A DNA stretch of 64,000 bases. Origin: Kibdelosporangium sp. MJ126-NF4 (GTDB lineage: Bacteria > Actinomycetota > Actinomycetes > Mycobacteriales > Pseudonocardiaceae). The position numbers were made by a program, and so were the translations under genes. Positions 1 through 8,581 of this stretch are shown here, piece by piece; position 1 is the first letter of the stretch; every line of letters starts with the position of its first letter. The stretch lies in contig NZ_CDME01000016.1 in NCBI RefSeq assembly GCF_000826545.1, positions 248,001 through 312,000 of the forward strand, read 5' to 3'. The notes below the pieces were generated by a model. It ran no database searches. It had not been told where the DNA came from and saw only the letters and a program-made list of their open reading frames with translations.

Positions 1-815
1 GGCTGGTCGGCGCCAACGGGGCGGGCAAGAGCACGCTCATCAAACTGTCACTCGGGTTGCTCGAACCAACCGGGGGCAAGATCCGCGTACTGGGGCTGGA
101 CCCGCTCACCGACGGTGGCGCGATCCGGGCGCGTGTCGGCTATATGCCCGAGCACGACTGCCTTCCGCCGGATGTGTCCGCGGCCGAGTTCGTCACGCAC
201 ATGGGGCGCGTCAGCGGGCTTCCCGCCGCGACTGCGCGTGAGCGGGCGTCGGAGACCTTGCGCCACGTCGGTCTGTACGAGGAGCGCTACCGCCAGATCG
301 GTGGCTACTCGACCGGTATGAAGCAGCGGGTCAAGCTCGCCCAGGCGCTTGTGCACGACCCGGAGCTGCTGCTGCTGGACGAGCCGACGAACGGGCTCGA
401 CCCCGAGGGACGCAGAGCCATGCTTGCCCTCGTGCACCGGATCGGCAGCGAGTTCGGTATCTCGGTGGTGGTCTGCTCGCACCTGCTCGGTGAGATCGAG
501 CGGATCTGTACCTCGCTCGTGGCCATCGAGAACGGCCGTCTGCTGCGCTCGGCGACGCTGTCGTCGATGACCCAGCACAGCGACATCCTGATGCTTGAGG
601 TGGACGACGGCGAGGATGCGCTCACCGAGCGGCTGTCCGGCGCCGGGCTCGCGGTGCGCCGCAAGGACCGGATGCTGATGGTGACGCTCAACGGGGACAC
701 CACCTTCGACACGATCCGTGACGCGGTCGCCGACCTCGACCTGTCGCTGCACCGTCTCGAACAACACCGCCACCAGGTGGCCGACCTGTTCCGGGAAGGA
801 GCCAGCCATGTCTGA
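1..815 (+). CDS. ABC transporter ATP-binding protein, 5' truncated by the window edge
   Basis: Cytoplasmic ATPase subunit of an ABC-2 type (export-like) transporter. The frame is open from base 3 and enters directly at the Walker A motif GANGAGKST, so the start codon and roughly the first 35-40 residues lie outside the window. The ABC signature is the variant YSTGMKQR, followed by Walker B LLLLDEPTNGLD and an H-loop (CSHLL); the last 70 or so residues form the small C-terminal extension usual in this family. The stop overlaps the ATG of the permease gene (808), so the two are translationally coupled. The substrate cannot be told from the sequence. Confidence 0.93.
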   Translation, partial: LVGANGAGKSTLIKLSLGLLEPTGGKIRVLGLDPLTDGGAIRARVGYMPEHDCLPPDVSAAEFVTHMGRVSGLPAATARERASETLRHVGLYEERYRQIGGYSTGMKQRVKLAQALVHDPELLLLDEPTNGLDPEGRRAMLALVHRIGSEFGISVVVCSHLLGEIERICTSLVAIENGRLLRSATLSSMTQHSDILMLEVDDGEDALTERLSGAGLAVRRKDRMLMVTLNGDTTFDTIRDAVADLDLSLHRLEQHRHQVADLFREGASHV

Positions 816-1665
816 GGCCGGTGTCATTCACGACATTGGGTACCAGCGTTACGAAGGCCCACGGCTGGGCCGCCGGTACTCCACGTGGTCCATCTACGTG
901 CACAGCCTGCGCAGCGCCTTCGGTATCGGCCGCAGCGCGAAGGCGAAGCTCCTGCCCGCGAGCATGTTCACGCTGGGGTGCCTCGCGTCGCTGATCATCG
1001 TCGTGGTCAGCAGCCAGTTGCCCGAGCCGGTACTGACCTACGTCGGGCTCGTGTCGACGTTCTCCTACGGCATCACCGCGTTCGCCGCGATCGTGGCGCC
1101 CGAACTGGCGTCCCGCGACCTGCGCAACAGTCTGCTGCCGTTGTACTTCTCGCGTCCGCCGCACCGCACGGACTACGCGCTGGCGAAGCTCCTCGCGCTG
1201 GCCTCCGCCGTGTTCGTCATGTACGCGGGCCCGCTGCTGATCATGTTCATCGGGATGGCGTTCAGCTCCGGCAGCATCGGCGACGTGTTCAGCCAGCTCG
1301 GTGACCTCATGCCGGGTATCGCGTCCGCGTTGATTCACTCGATCGTGGTGGCCGCGATCGCGTTGCCGCTGGCTTCGCTGACCGGCAGGCGCGTGTTCGC
1401 CACAGGCCTGATCATCGCGGTGTTCCTGATCAGCGCCCCGATCTCGGGCGCGTTGCAGTCCTTCAGCACTGGCGACGCCGCCTACCTCGCCGGGCTCATC
1501 AATCCGGTGAACCTGCTCAACGGCGTCGACGAGTGGCTTTTCGGCACCGGCAGCAAGATCACGCTGATCGGCCGGTTCGGCTCCATCTACGGCGTCGCGG
1601 CGCTGCTGCTCGCCGTGCTCGGTATCGCGCTGCTGATGTGGCGCTACAAGAAGGTGAAGTCATGA
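808..1665 (+). CDS. ABC-2 type transporter permease
   Basis: Predicted 285-residue integral membrane partner of the preceding ATPase. After a soluble N-terminal stretch containing IGYQRYEGPRLGR, a motif common in bacterial ABC-2 permeases, there are about six hydrophobic segments up to the C-terminal LLAVLGIALLMW helix. I place the start at the ATG at 808, behind GGAAGGAG, rather than at an earlier in-frame codon inside the ATPase gene. The stop overlaps the next ATG (1662) in an ATGA arrangement. The substrate is unknown. Confidence 0.88.
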   Translation: MSEAGVIHDIGYQRYEGPRLGRRYSTWSIYVHSLRSAFGIGRSAKAKLLPASMFTLGCLASLIIVVVSSQLPEPVLTYVGLVSTFSYGITAFAAIVAPELASRDLRNSLLPLYFSRPPHRTDYALAKLLALASAVFVMYAGPLLIMFIGMAFSSGSIGDVFSQLGDLMPGIASALIHSIVVAAIALPLASLTGRRVFATGLIIAVFLISAPISGALQSFSTGDAAYLAGLINPVNLLNGVDEWLFGTGSKITLIGRFGSIYGVAALLLAVLGIALLMWRYKKVKS

Positions 1666-2624
1666 CGGCCATCGGCACCGAACCAGGAACGACCGTGACC
1701 ACGTCCACCAAGACCTCCACAGTGGAGCTCACCGGTGTGTCGCACTGGTACGGCAACGTCGTCGCGGTCAACGACGTCACGCTGACCATCGGCCCCGGCG
1801 TGACCGGCCTGCTCGGCCCAAACGGCGCGGGCAAGACAACCGTGCTGCACATGATGGCCGGTTTCCTGCCGCCGTCCCAGGGAACTGTGACAGTCGGCGG
1901 GCGCCCGTCGTGGCGTAACCCTGATGTGTACAAGGAACTGGGGCTGGTGACCGAACGCGAGAGCGTGCCGGGTCACCTGACCGCGCAGGAGTTCGTGTAC
2001 GCCAGCGCCAAGCTGCACGGTCTGCGCGACGCGGCGGCCGCGACTGCGAAGGCCATCGGCATCGTCGAGATGGACGATGCCAAGGACCGCCGGATCTCCA
2101 CCTACTCCAAGGGAATGCGGCAACGGACGCGTGTCGCCGCCGCGCTCGTGCACGACCCGTCGGTGCTGCTGCTGGACGAGCCGTTCAACGGGATGGACCC
2201 ACGGCAGCGGCTGCACATGATGGAACTGCTGAACACCATGGCGACGCAGGGACGCACTATCCTGTTCAGCTCGCACATCCTCGAAGAGGTCGAGCAGCTT
2301 TCCGGCACTGTGCAGGTGATCGTGGCCGGTCGGCTGGCCGCGTCCGGCGACTACCGGCACATCCGCAGGCTGATGACCAACCGGCCGCACGTGTTCACCA
2401 TCCAGTCCTCCGACGACCGCGCGCTCGCCGCGGCGCTGATGGAACTGGAGTCGGTGTCCGGTGTGGAACTTGGGCCGTCGGGCCTGCAGGTCCGCGCGAA
2501 CGACTACGGCACGTTCACCCGTGCGCTGACGAAGGTCGCGCGGGGCAAGGACATCCGGCTGACCGCGGTACTGCCGTCCGACGAGTCCCTGGAAAACGTC
2601 TTCTCCTACCTGGTGGCGTCATGA
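1662..2624 (+). CDS. ABC transporter ATP-binding protein
   Basis: Second ATPase of the cassette, 320 residues. After a roughly 20-residue Thr-rich leader it carries Walker A (GPNGAGKTT, near residue 52), the signature variant YSKGMRQR, Walker B (LLLDEPFNGMD) and the H-loop (SSHIL). A C-terminal domain of about 90 residues follows. It is only moderately similar to the first ATPase, so this looks like an old duplication of an ATPase-permease pair rather than a recent copy. Start at 1662 overlaps the preceding stop; its own stop overlaps the next start (2621). Drug, lipid or peptide export is possible but not shown. Confidence 0.92.
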   Translation: MTAIGTEPGTTVTTSTKTSTVELTGVSHWYGNVVAVNDVTLTIGPGVTGLLGPNGAGKTTVLHMMAGFLPPSQGTVTVGGRPSWRNPDVYKELGLVTERESVPGHLTAQEFVYASAKLHGLRDAAAATAKAIGIVEMDDAKDRRISTYSKGMRQRTRVAAALVHDPSVLLLDEPFNGMDPRQRLHMMELLNTMATQGRTILFSSHILEEVEQLSGTVQVIVAGRLAASGDYRHIRRLMTNRPHVFTIQSSDDRALAAALMELESVSGVELGPSGLQVRANDYGTFTRALTKVARGKDIRLTAVLPSDESLENVFSYLVAS

Positions 2625-3337
2625 ACCTCACGATCGCCGGTCTGACCGCGCGTGCCCTGCTGGGCAGGCGGCGGATCCTGTTGCTGTTGCCGATGCCCCT
2701 GCTGTTGGTCGGGCTCACCCTGATCGCCGACTCCTCACCGGCGCGGCCGGACGTCTGGGCGCCGATCGTGCTGGGGCAGCTCGGTCTCGGGGTGATCCTG
2801 CCGCTGACGGCGTTGATCGTCGGCAGCAGCGTGCTCGGCCTCGAGATCGAGGACGGCACGATCACCCACATCCTGGCCAAGCCGGTGCCGCGCAGTGAGA
2901 TCATCGTGGCCAAGCTGGTCGTCGCGTGGGCGGTGACGACGGTGACCACCGCGATCCCGCTGGGTATCGCCGGGTTGATCGCCGATTCCGGGGCGCTGGG
3001 CATCGGTCTCGCACTGGGCTCGGCAGTCGGCGCGCTCGCGTACACGGCGTTCTTCCTGGCGTTGAGCCTGATGTCCCGCCGTCCGGTGGCGATCGGCCTG
3101 ATCTACATCATGCTGTGGGAGAACCTGCTGGTGCAGTTCGTGTCCGGCGCGCGGACGCTGAGCATCCAGCAGTACTCGCTGACGCTGGCGGATGGCCTGT
3201 CGGGCAACACGACGCTGCTCGACTCGAACCTGTCCACGGTGACCGCGGCGATCCTGGCGGCGGCGTTCGTCGCGATCGGCACAGTCATCGCGACCCAACG
3301 GCTCCGTTCGTTCGCGTTGACCGGCGAGACGAGCTGA
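2621..3337 (+). CDS. ABC-2 type transporter permease
   Basis: Last gene of the four-gene cassette, 238 residues with about six hydrophobic segments (for example RRRILLLLPMPLLLVGLTLI near the N-terminus). The stretch GLEIEDGTITHILAKPVPR is a recognisable cytoplasmic loop of ABC-2 permeases, where the ATPase docks. Its ATG overlaps the ATPase stop by four bases. A strong intrinsic terminator follows 31 bases after the stop, marking the operon end. Substrate unknown. Confidence 0.88.
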   Translation: MNLTIAGLTARALLGRRRILLLLPMPLLLVGLTLIADSSPARPDVWAPIVLGQLGLGVILPLTALIVGSSVLGLEIEDGTITHILAKPVPRSEIIVAKLVVAWAVTTVTTAIPLGIAGLIADSGALGIGLALGSAVGALAYTAFFLALSLMSRRPVAIGLIYIMLWENLLVQFVSGARTLSIQQYSLTLADGLSGNTTLLDSNLSTVTAAILAAAFVAIGTVIATQRLRSFALTGETS

Positions 3338-3368
3338 CCGATATATGGGGGTTGTCCCCCAGTGGTTG

Positions 3369-3404
3369 ACCGGGTGGTTTCCGACCACCCGGTTTTCTAT
3401 TTTT
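3369..3404 (+). terminator. Rho-independent terminator of the ABC cassette
   Basis: Perfect 10-base inverted repeat ACCGGGTGGT (3369-3378) and ACCACCCGGT (3384-3393) with a 5-base loop, followed at once by TTTCTATTTTT. It lies just after the last permease gene and is the most canonical intrinsic terminator in the window. Confidence 0.9.
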
Positions 3405-3409
3405 GGTGT

Positions 3410-3772
3410 ATGGCAACGAAGACTTGGGGGCCGCTCGGCACCGACGGCTGGCGCAGGGTGGTTTTCATGTACGTCGGACCTGGTAAACGCCGTCAGTGGG
3501 CCGCGCGTCTCGGGGCACCTGGGCGGCCGACACCGTCGCCGGTAACCGCGATCGCCGGGACCGTCTCCGTGCTCCTGTCGGTTTTCGTTTTCTACCTGGT
3601 AGGCCGGATCGCCACGTACGGCGTGTTCTTCACCGACGGTGCGGGCGCGTGGGGCGGGCCGACGCTGATCGGCGCGTGGATCGTGCACCTGCTGGTCGCG
3701 ATTCCGATGGCCGCCGCCGCGATGTTGCTGCTCATCCCGGTCACCAACCTGATCATTCGCGGCCTGCGCTGA
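3410..3772 (+). CDS. Small hypothetical membrane protein
   Basis: A 120-residue protein of unknown function with two clear membrane segments, one near residues 49-66 (VTAIAGTVSVLLSVFVFYLV) and one near 90-115. The N-terminus is basic and soluble. ATG 3410 lies only six bases after the T-run of the upstream terminator; an internal ATG at 3467 (MYVGPGKRR) is an equally reasonable start and would leave the first membrane segment intact. It stands alone between the ABC cassette and the AraC regulator. I do not recognise the family. Confidence 0.55.
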   Translation: MATKTWGPLGTDGWRRVVFMYVGPGKRRQWAARLGAPGRPTPSPVTAIAGTVSVLLSVFVFYLVGRIATYGVFFTDGAGAWGGPTLIGAWIVHLLVAIPMAAAAMLLLIPVTNLIIRGLR

Positions 3773-3789
3773 TCCAACAGTGACGGGAC

Positions 3790-3842
3790 GCAACGAAGGC
3801 CGCCTTGGGTGCGGTTAGCGCACCGAAGGCCGCCTTGGTTGC
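3790..3842. repeat. Intergenic hairpin repeat (copy 1)
   Basis: Two 24-base arms (3790-3813 and 3819-3842) built on GCAACGAAGGCCGCCTTGGG and its complement, separated by a 5-base loop, with three internal mismatches. A second copy of the same element sits at 14284-14336. It follows the small membrane protein gene and may serve as a transcription terminator without a T-run, or be a dispersed palindromic repeat of this genome. Confidence 0.8.
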
Positions 3843-3946
3843 GCGCGACGCGTTCGCCGCACAAGCGGTTGTTTCGTCACGGTGTGAGCAACTGTGTCCG
3901 TAGTCCTGACTGCGATTGGACTAGGCTCGCCGGTGGAGGTGTTCCC

Positions 3947-4822
3947 ATGGCGGAGCTGCGTTCTCCCGTGCCGGAGCTGGGTGTTTCCGACACCAACGGC
4001 ATCCTGGCCCTGCCGTGGATCCGGCCGGAACGCACCAGCGCGGGCCTCGGCTGGGAGCACGTCTACCTCTCCAAGCAGCACGAACGGCCGTACGCGGCGG
4101 AGTTCAAGCCCGCCACGAGCCATCAGCTGATCTTCCACCTGGTCCGGCCGGTGACCGTCCGGCGCGGAACGTCGTTGCCCCGAAACGTTCTGCCCGGCGA
4201 GATGTTCCTGCAACCCGCGCATTCGGAGTTGTCGGTCGAACTCGGCGGCGAACTGGACACGCTGCACGTGTACCTTTCCGACGACGCGCTGCAGGCCGGT
4301 CGGGATCATCCGGTGCGGTTGGCCGAGGAACTCGGCTCGACCGATCCGCTGCTCGAACAGCTCGCCCTGGCACTGGACGCGGTGGTCCGCGAGTGGGAGC
4401 CCAGCGCACTGACCTATGTGGACCAGGTGACCGCGTTGCTGGCCAGCCAGCTGATTCGTCGACACAGCGCGGGTCACGCTGTGCCGGAGCCGAGGCAGAC
4501 CGGGCTGTCGCACCGGCAGTTCGAGCGGGTCCGTGATCTGCTGGCGGAACGGCTGGACACGCCGGTACCGCTGAAGGACATGGCCGCCGTCGCCGGGCTC
4601 TCGGTCAGCCAGTTCTCCCGGCAGTTCAAGCTCACCACCGGACACGCGCCGCACCGGTTCCTGCTCAGGATGCGCCTCAAGCAGGCCGAGCTGCTGCTGC
4701 GGACCAGTTCGGTGCCGATCGCGCAGGTCGCGGTGCAGTGCGGGTTCTCCCACCAGGAGCATCTGACCCGTGCGATGCGCGCGCACCTCGGCACGACGCC
4801 GGGAGCGGTTCGCGCCAGCTGA
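3947..4822 (+). CDS. AraC-family transcriptional regulator
   Basis: A 291-residue DNA-binding regulator. The N-terminal 170 residues look like a cupin-type effector domain; residues about 190-290 hold the two helix-turn-helix motifs of the AraC/XylS domain, including LKDMAAVAGLSVSQFSRQFK and the second-helix region IAQVAVQCGFSHQEHLTRAM. Start ATG 3947 has a GGAGG at 3935-3939; longer in-frame extensions would cross the hairpin repeat. It lies 68 bases upstream of, and codirectional with, the aromatic catabolism genes, so it is the obvious candidate activator of them. The effector is not known. Confidence 0.9.
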   Translation: MAELRSPVPELGVSDTNGILALPWIRPERTSAGLGWEHVYLSKQHERPYAAEFKPATSHQLIFHLVRPVTVRRGTSLPRNVLPGEMFLQPAHSELSVELGGELDTLHVYLSDDALQAGRDHPVRLAEELGSTDPLLEQLALALDAVVREWEPSALTYVDQVTALLASQLIRRHSAGHAVPEPRQTGLSHRQFERVRDLLAERLDTPVPLKDMAAVAGLSVSQFSRQFKLTTGHAPHRFLLRMRLKQAELLLRTSSVPIAQVAVQCGFSHQEHLTRAMRAHLGTTPGAVRAS

Positions 4823-4890
4823 CCGTTTCGTGCAGCGGACACAGCAGGAACGTGCAGGAACCACGGCCGCCGCGGCCCGATACTCGGTGG

Positions 4891-6729
4891 ATGACGTCAT
4901 TCACCTACTCGGCGGGCCCGGCTCGGGTGGTGTTCGGATCCGGCACGGTCTCCGCGCTTCCCGACGAGGTGGCCCGGCTCGGTGCGTCCCGCGTGCTGCT
5001 GATCGGTTCCGGACGGGCCCAGCCCGCTGCGGACGCGCTCGGTTCGTTGGCCATCGCGCGTTTCGACGGCGCGGTGATGCACACGCCGGTCGACGTGACC
5101 GTGAAAGCGCTGGCGGTCGTGCGCGAGCACGACGTTGACTGCCTGGTCGCCGTCGGTGGTGGGTCGGCCGTCGGGCTGGCCAAGGCGCTGGCGTTGCGGA
5201 CCGAGCTGCCCCAGATCGCCGTACCCACGACCTACGCCGGTTCGGAGGCGACCCCGGTCCTCGGCGAGACGGCCGACGGCACGAAGACCACGATCCGCGA
5301 CCCGGCGGTGCTGCCGGAGACCATCGTCTACGACGTCGACCTGACCATGGACTTGCCGGTGCACCTGTCGGTGACCAGCGGGATCAACGCGCTGGCGCAC
5401 GCGGTCGAGGCGCTCTACTCCCCCGACGCCAATCCGGTGACCGACCAGCAGGCACTCGACGCGATTCGACGGCTGGCCCGCGCGCTGCCGAACATCAAGT
5501 CCGACACAGGAAACCGCGAGGCTCGCGCGGAGGCGTTGGTCGGCGCGTGGCTGGCGGGAACGTGCCTCGGCTCGGTCGGGATGGGACTACACCACAGGCT
5601 CGCCCACCTGCTCGGCGGCAAGTTCGGCCTGCCGCACAGCGAGACGCACACCGTGCTGCTCCCGCACGTGATGGCCGCGATGGCACCCGCGGCGATGGAC
5701 CGGATCGCTGAGGCGCTGGGCGTCAGCGACGCGCCGACCGGTGTCTACGACCTTGTCGTCGACCTCGGCGGACCAACATCGCTGCGTGAGCTCGGCATGA
5801 CCGAGGCCGACTTGGCCCAAGTGGCCGACGAGCACGCCGTACTCAGGCAGGCGTGGGCTGGTGAACGCCCCCGGCAAACCGGCCTGCCCGACGTTCGCGC
5901 GTTGACCACGCAGGTGGTCGACAGCTTCACGGGCGGCGATCCGCGAACCCGTGCCCTGTTGCAGGACCTGGTGCGCACCTTGCACTCGTATGTGCTGCGC
6001 AACGACCTGACCGACGCGGAGTGGATGCGGGCGATCACGTTCCTGACGCGGACGGGACAGATCTCCAACGACACCCGCCAGGAGTTCATCCTGCTGTCGG
6101 ACACGCTCGGGGTGTCCAGTGTGGTCGACGTGCTGACCAACTCGCGGACTCCGGACACCACGCCGTCCGCGGTTCTCGGGCCGTTCTACACCGAGGGGCC
6201 GCCTGAACGCGCGCACGGGTTCGACATCGCCGACGGTTTGCCGGGCACGCCACTGTGGGCGGACGTGCGGGTCGTCGACACGCACGACCAGCCGGTCGCG
6301 GACGCCATTGTGGACGTGTGGCAGTCCAATGAGGACGGGTTCTACGACGTGCAACTGCCGGACGTCGACGGTCCGGTACTGCGTGCCCGGTTCCGCACCG
6401 ACATGGATGGGCGGCTCCGGTTCTGGTCGATCGTGCCCGCGTCGTACCCGATTCCCGCCGACGGACCGGTCGGCCAGATGCTCGACGCGGTCGGCAGGCA
6501 TCCGTACCGCGCGCCGCACGTGCATTTCATGATCGCCAAGCCGGGATTCCACACGCTGGTCACGCAACTGTTCGTCCAGGGCGGCGAGTACCTGGACTCG
6601 GACACGGTCTTCGGCGTCAAGGACGGGCTGATCGTCGCTTTCCCGGCCCAGCAGGGGCCTGCGCCGGACGGCCGGGAGGTCTCGCGCTGGTCCCGGGTGG
6701 ACTTCGTGTTCCGGATCTCGGAGGGATGA
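4891..6729 (+). CDS. Bifunctional maleylacetate reductase / hydroxyquinol 1,2-dioxygenase
   Basis: A 612-residue fusion of two consecutive enzymes of the hydroxyquinol pathway. Residues 1 to about 335 match the iron-containing alcohol dehydrogenase fold of maleylacetate reductases: GGGSAVGLAKALA nucleotide-binding region, PTTYAGSEATP, and the His-rich LHHRLAHLLGGKFGLPHSE. From about residue 340 an intradiol ring-cleavage dioxygenase follows with its Fe(III) ligands: Tyr in VLGPFYTEGPP (near 433), a second Tyr in HPYRAPHVHF and the two His of PHVHF (near 542-546). The dioxygenase opens hydroxyquinol to maleylacetate; the reductase takes it to 3-oxoadipate. The order in the polypeptide is the reverse of the reaction order. 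No frameshift or stop lies between the domains. The stop overlaps the hydroxylase start. Confidence 0.92.
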   Translation: MTSFTYSAGPARVVFGSGTVSALPDEVARLGASRVLLIGSGRAQPAADALGSLAIARFDGAVMHTPVDVTVKALAVVREHDVDCLVAVGGGSAVGLAKALALRTELPQIAVPTTYAGSEATPVLGETADGTKTTIRDPAVLPETIVYDVDLTMDLPVHLSVTSGINALAHAVEALYSPDANPVTDQQALDAIRRLARALPNIKSDTGNREARAEALVGAWLAGTCLGSVGMGLHHRLAHLLGGKFGLPHSETHTVLLPHVMAAMAPAAMDRIAEALGVSDAPTGVYDLVVDLGGPTSLRELGMTEADLAQVADEHAVLRQAWAGERPRQTGLPDVRALTTQVVDSFTGGDPRTRALLQDLVRTLHSYVLRNDLTDAEWMRAITFLTRTGQISNDTRQEFILLSDTLGVSSVVDVLTNSRTPDTTPSAVLGPFYTEGPPERAHGFDIADGLPGTPLWADVRVVDTHDQPVADAIVDVWQSNEDGFYDVQLPDVDGPVLRARFRTDMDGRLRFWSIVPASYPIPADGPVGQMLDAVGRHPYRAPHVHFMIAKPGFHTLVTQLFVQGGEYLDSDTVFGVKDGLIVAFPAQQGPAPDGREVSRWSRVDFVFRISEG

Positions 6730-8489
6730 TGGACACCGACGTTGTCGTGGTGGGCAGCGGCCCTGCCGGTGGTGCCGCCGCGTTGGCGTTGGCCACGTAC
6801 GGCATCCGCACGCTGGTGGTGAACAAGTACGGCTGGGTGGCGAACACGCCTCGCTCGCACATCACCAACCAGCGAACCATGGAAGTGCTCCGCGACCTGG
6901 GTGTGGAGCAGGAGGCGTTGCTCCACGGCACGCCGCCGAACCTGATGGGCGACACGGTGCTGTGCACGTCGCTGGCCGGTCCGGAGATCGGCCGGATCGC
7001 CAGTTGGGGAACCGGCGACCGGTCGGCGACGGAGTACACCGCCGCCAGCCCGTGTCACATGATCGACCTGCCGCAGACCTACCTGGAACCGATCCTGGTC
7101 GCCAACGCCGCCGCGCGCGGCGCGAAGGTCCGGATGGACACCGAGTTCCTCGACTTCACCCAGGACACGGACGGCGTCACCGTGCGGCTTCGCGACCGGG
7201 TGCGCGGCGACGACTTCGTGGTGCGCACCCGGTATCTGATCGGTGCCGACGGTGGCCGCAGCCGGGTCGCCGAACTCGCCGGTCTGCCCATCGCAGGTCA
7301 GACCGGCAAGGCGGGCAGCATGAACATCACCTTCCGCGCCGACATGAGCAGGTATGCCGCTCACCGGCCGAGCGTCCTGTACTGGATCATGCGCCCCGGC
7401 GCGCACATGGGCGGCATCGGGATGGGCCTGGTCCGGATGGTCCGGCCGTGGAACGAATGGCTGCTGGTCTGGGGTTACGACATCGACCAGCCGCCGCCGG
7501 AGGTCACGCCGGAGCAGGCAGGCGCGATCGTCCGCGACCTGGTCGGCGACCCGGACCTACCGGTCGAGGTCACCTCGACAGCACTGTGGACGGTCAACCA
7601 CAACTACGCCACGGAATACTCGAACGGCCGCGTGTTCTGCGCGGGTGACGCGGTACACCGGCATCCGCCGTCGAACGGGCTCGGGTCCAACACCTCGGTG
7701 CAGGACGCCTACAACCTGGCGTGGAAGCTCGCCATGGTCGTGCGAGGCGAGGCCGGACCGGCGTTGCTGGACTCCTACAGCGCGGAGCGCGCGCCGATCG
7801 GCAAGCAGGTGGTCGACCGGGCGAACCTGAGCAGGGACCAGTTCGGCCCGATCTTCCGGGCGTTGGGAATCGACGGCGACACCGACTCGGCGGGTATCGA
7901 GCAGGGCCTCGCCCTGTGCCTGGCCGAAACGGCCGAAGGCGCCGGGAAACGGGACGAACTGGCGGCCGCGATCCGACTGAAGAACTACGAGTTCAACGCA
8001 CACGGCGTGGAAATGAACCAGCGGTACGTCTCCTCCGCCGTGATCGACGACGGCGCCGAACCGGAACCGTGGCAGCGCGACAGCGAACTGTTCCACCAGC
8101 CGAGCACCCGGCCAGGCGCCCGACTGCCGCACGTCTGGCTGGTCAACGCCGACGGCCGCCGAGTGTCCACGCTCGATCTGGTCGGACGCGGTGCGTTCAC
8201 GGTGGTCACAGGATTGTCCGGAACCGCGTGGGCGGATGCCGCGCGCGAGGTCGGTGCGCTGCTCGGCCTTGAACTGCGGGTCACCCGGATCGGCTCGGCC
8301 GACGCGCGCGACGCGTACGGCGACTGGAGCCGGATCGCGCAGTTCCCCGAAAGTGGCTGTTTGCTGGTCCGGCCGGACGGCTACATCGCCTGGCGAGGCG
8401 AGTCGCCGGTGAACGCCGACGCCCAGCTCGCCGACGCGGTGCGGTCGGTGCTCGACCGTGTGGCCGCTCCGGCGCTCCAGAACAGGTAA
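6726..8489 (+). CDS. FAD-dependent aromatic hydroxylase (class A flavoprotein monooxygenase)
   Basis: A 587-residue NAD(P)H-dependent monooxygenase. It shows the Rossmann GSGPAGG motif (residues about 9-15), the DG motif GADGGRSRV (about 175) and the second FAD motif FCAGDAVHRHPP (about 305). The last 150 residues form the thioredoxin-like C-terminal domain of the phenol hydroxylase branch (LLVRPDGYIAWRG). Start ATG 6726 overlaps the dioxygenase stop; ATG 6729 is an alternative. The coupling implies that it makes hydroxyquinol from resorcinol, hydroquinone or a related phenol, as in the hydroxylase/reductase/dioxygenase gene sets of corynebacterial resorcinol catabolism. The exact substrate is inference. 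Confidence 0.88.
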   Translation: MMDTDVVVVGSGPAGGAAALALATYGIRTLVVNKYGWVANTPRSHITNQRTMEVLRDLGVEQEALLHGTPPNLMGDTVLCTSLAGPEIGRIASWGTGDRSATEYTAASPCHMIDLPQTYLEPILVANAAARGAKVRMDTEFLDFTQDTDGVTVRLRDRVRGDDFVVRTRYLIGADGGRSRVAELAGLPIAGQTGKAGSMNITFRADMSRYAAHRPSVLYWIMRPGAHMGGIGMGLVRMVRPWNEWLLVWGYDIDQPPPEVTPEQAGAIVRDLVGDPDLPVEVTSTALWTVNHNYATEYSNGRVFCAGDAVHRHPPSNGLGSNTSVQDAYNLAWKLAMVVRGEAGPALLDSYSAERAPIGKQVVDRANLSRDQFGPIFRALGIDGDTDSAGIEQGLALCLAETAEGAGKRDELAAAIRLKNYEFNAHGVEMNQRYVSSAVIDDGAEPEPWQRDSELFHQPSTRPGARLPHVWLVNADGRRVSTLDLVGRGAFTVVTGLSGTAWADAAREVGALLGLELRVTRIGSADARDAYGDWSRIAQFPESGCLLVRPDGYIAWRGESPVNADAQLADAVRSVLDRVAAPALQNR

Positions 8490-8581
8490 GACTCCTTTCA
8501 ACATTGTTCGTAACCTCACAGCGCGTCGGTCGTTCATTCCGATCAGAGGTCTTTTCAGATCCTTCGGAAGGGTAACCGGCA

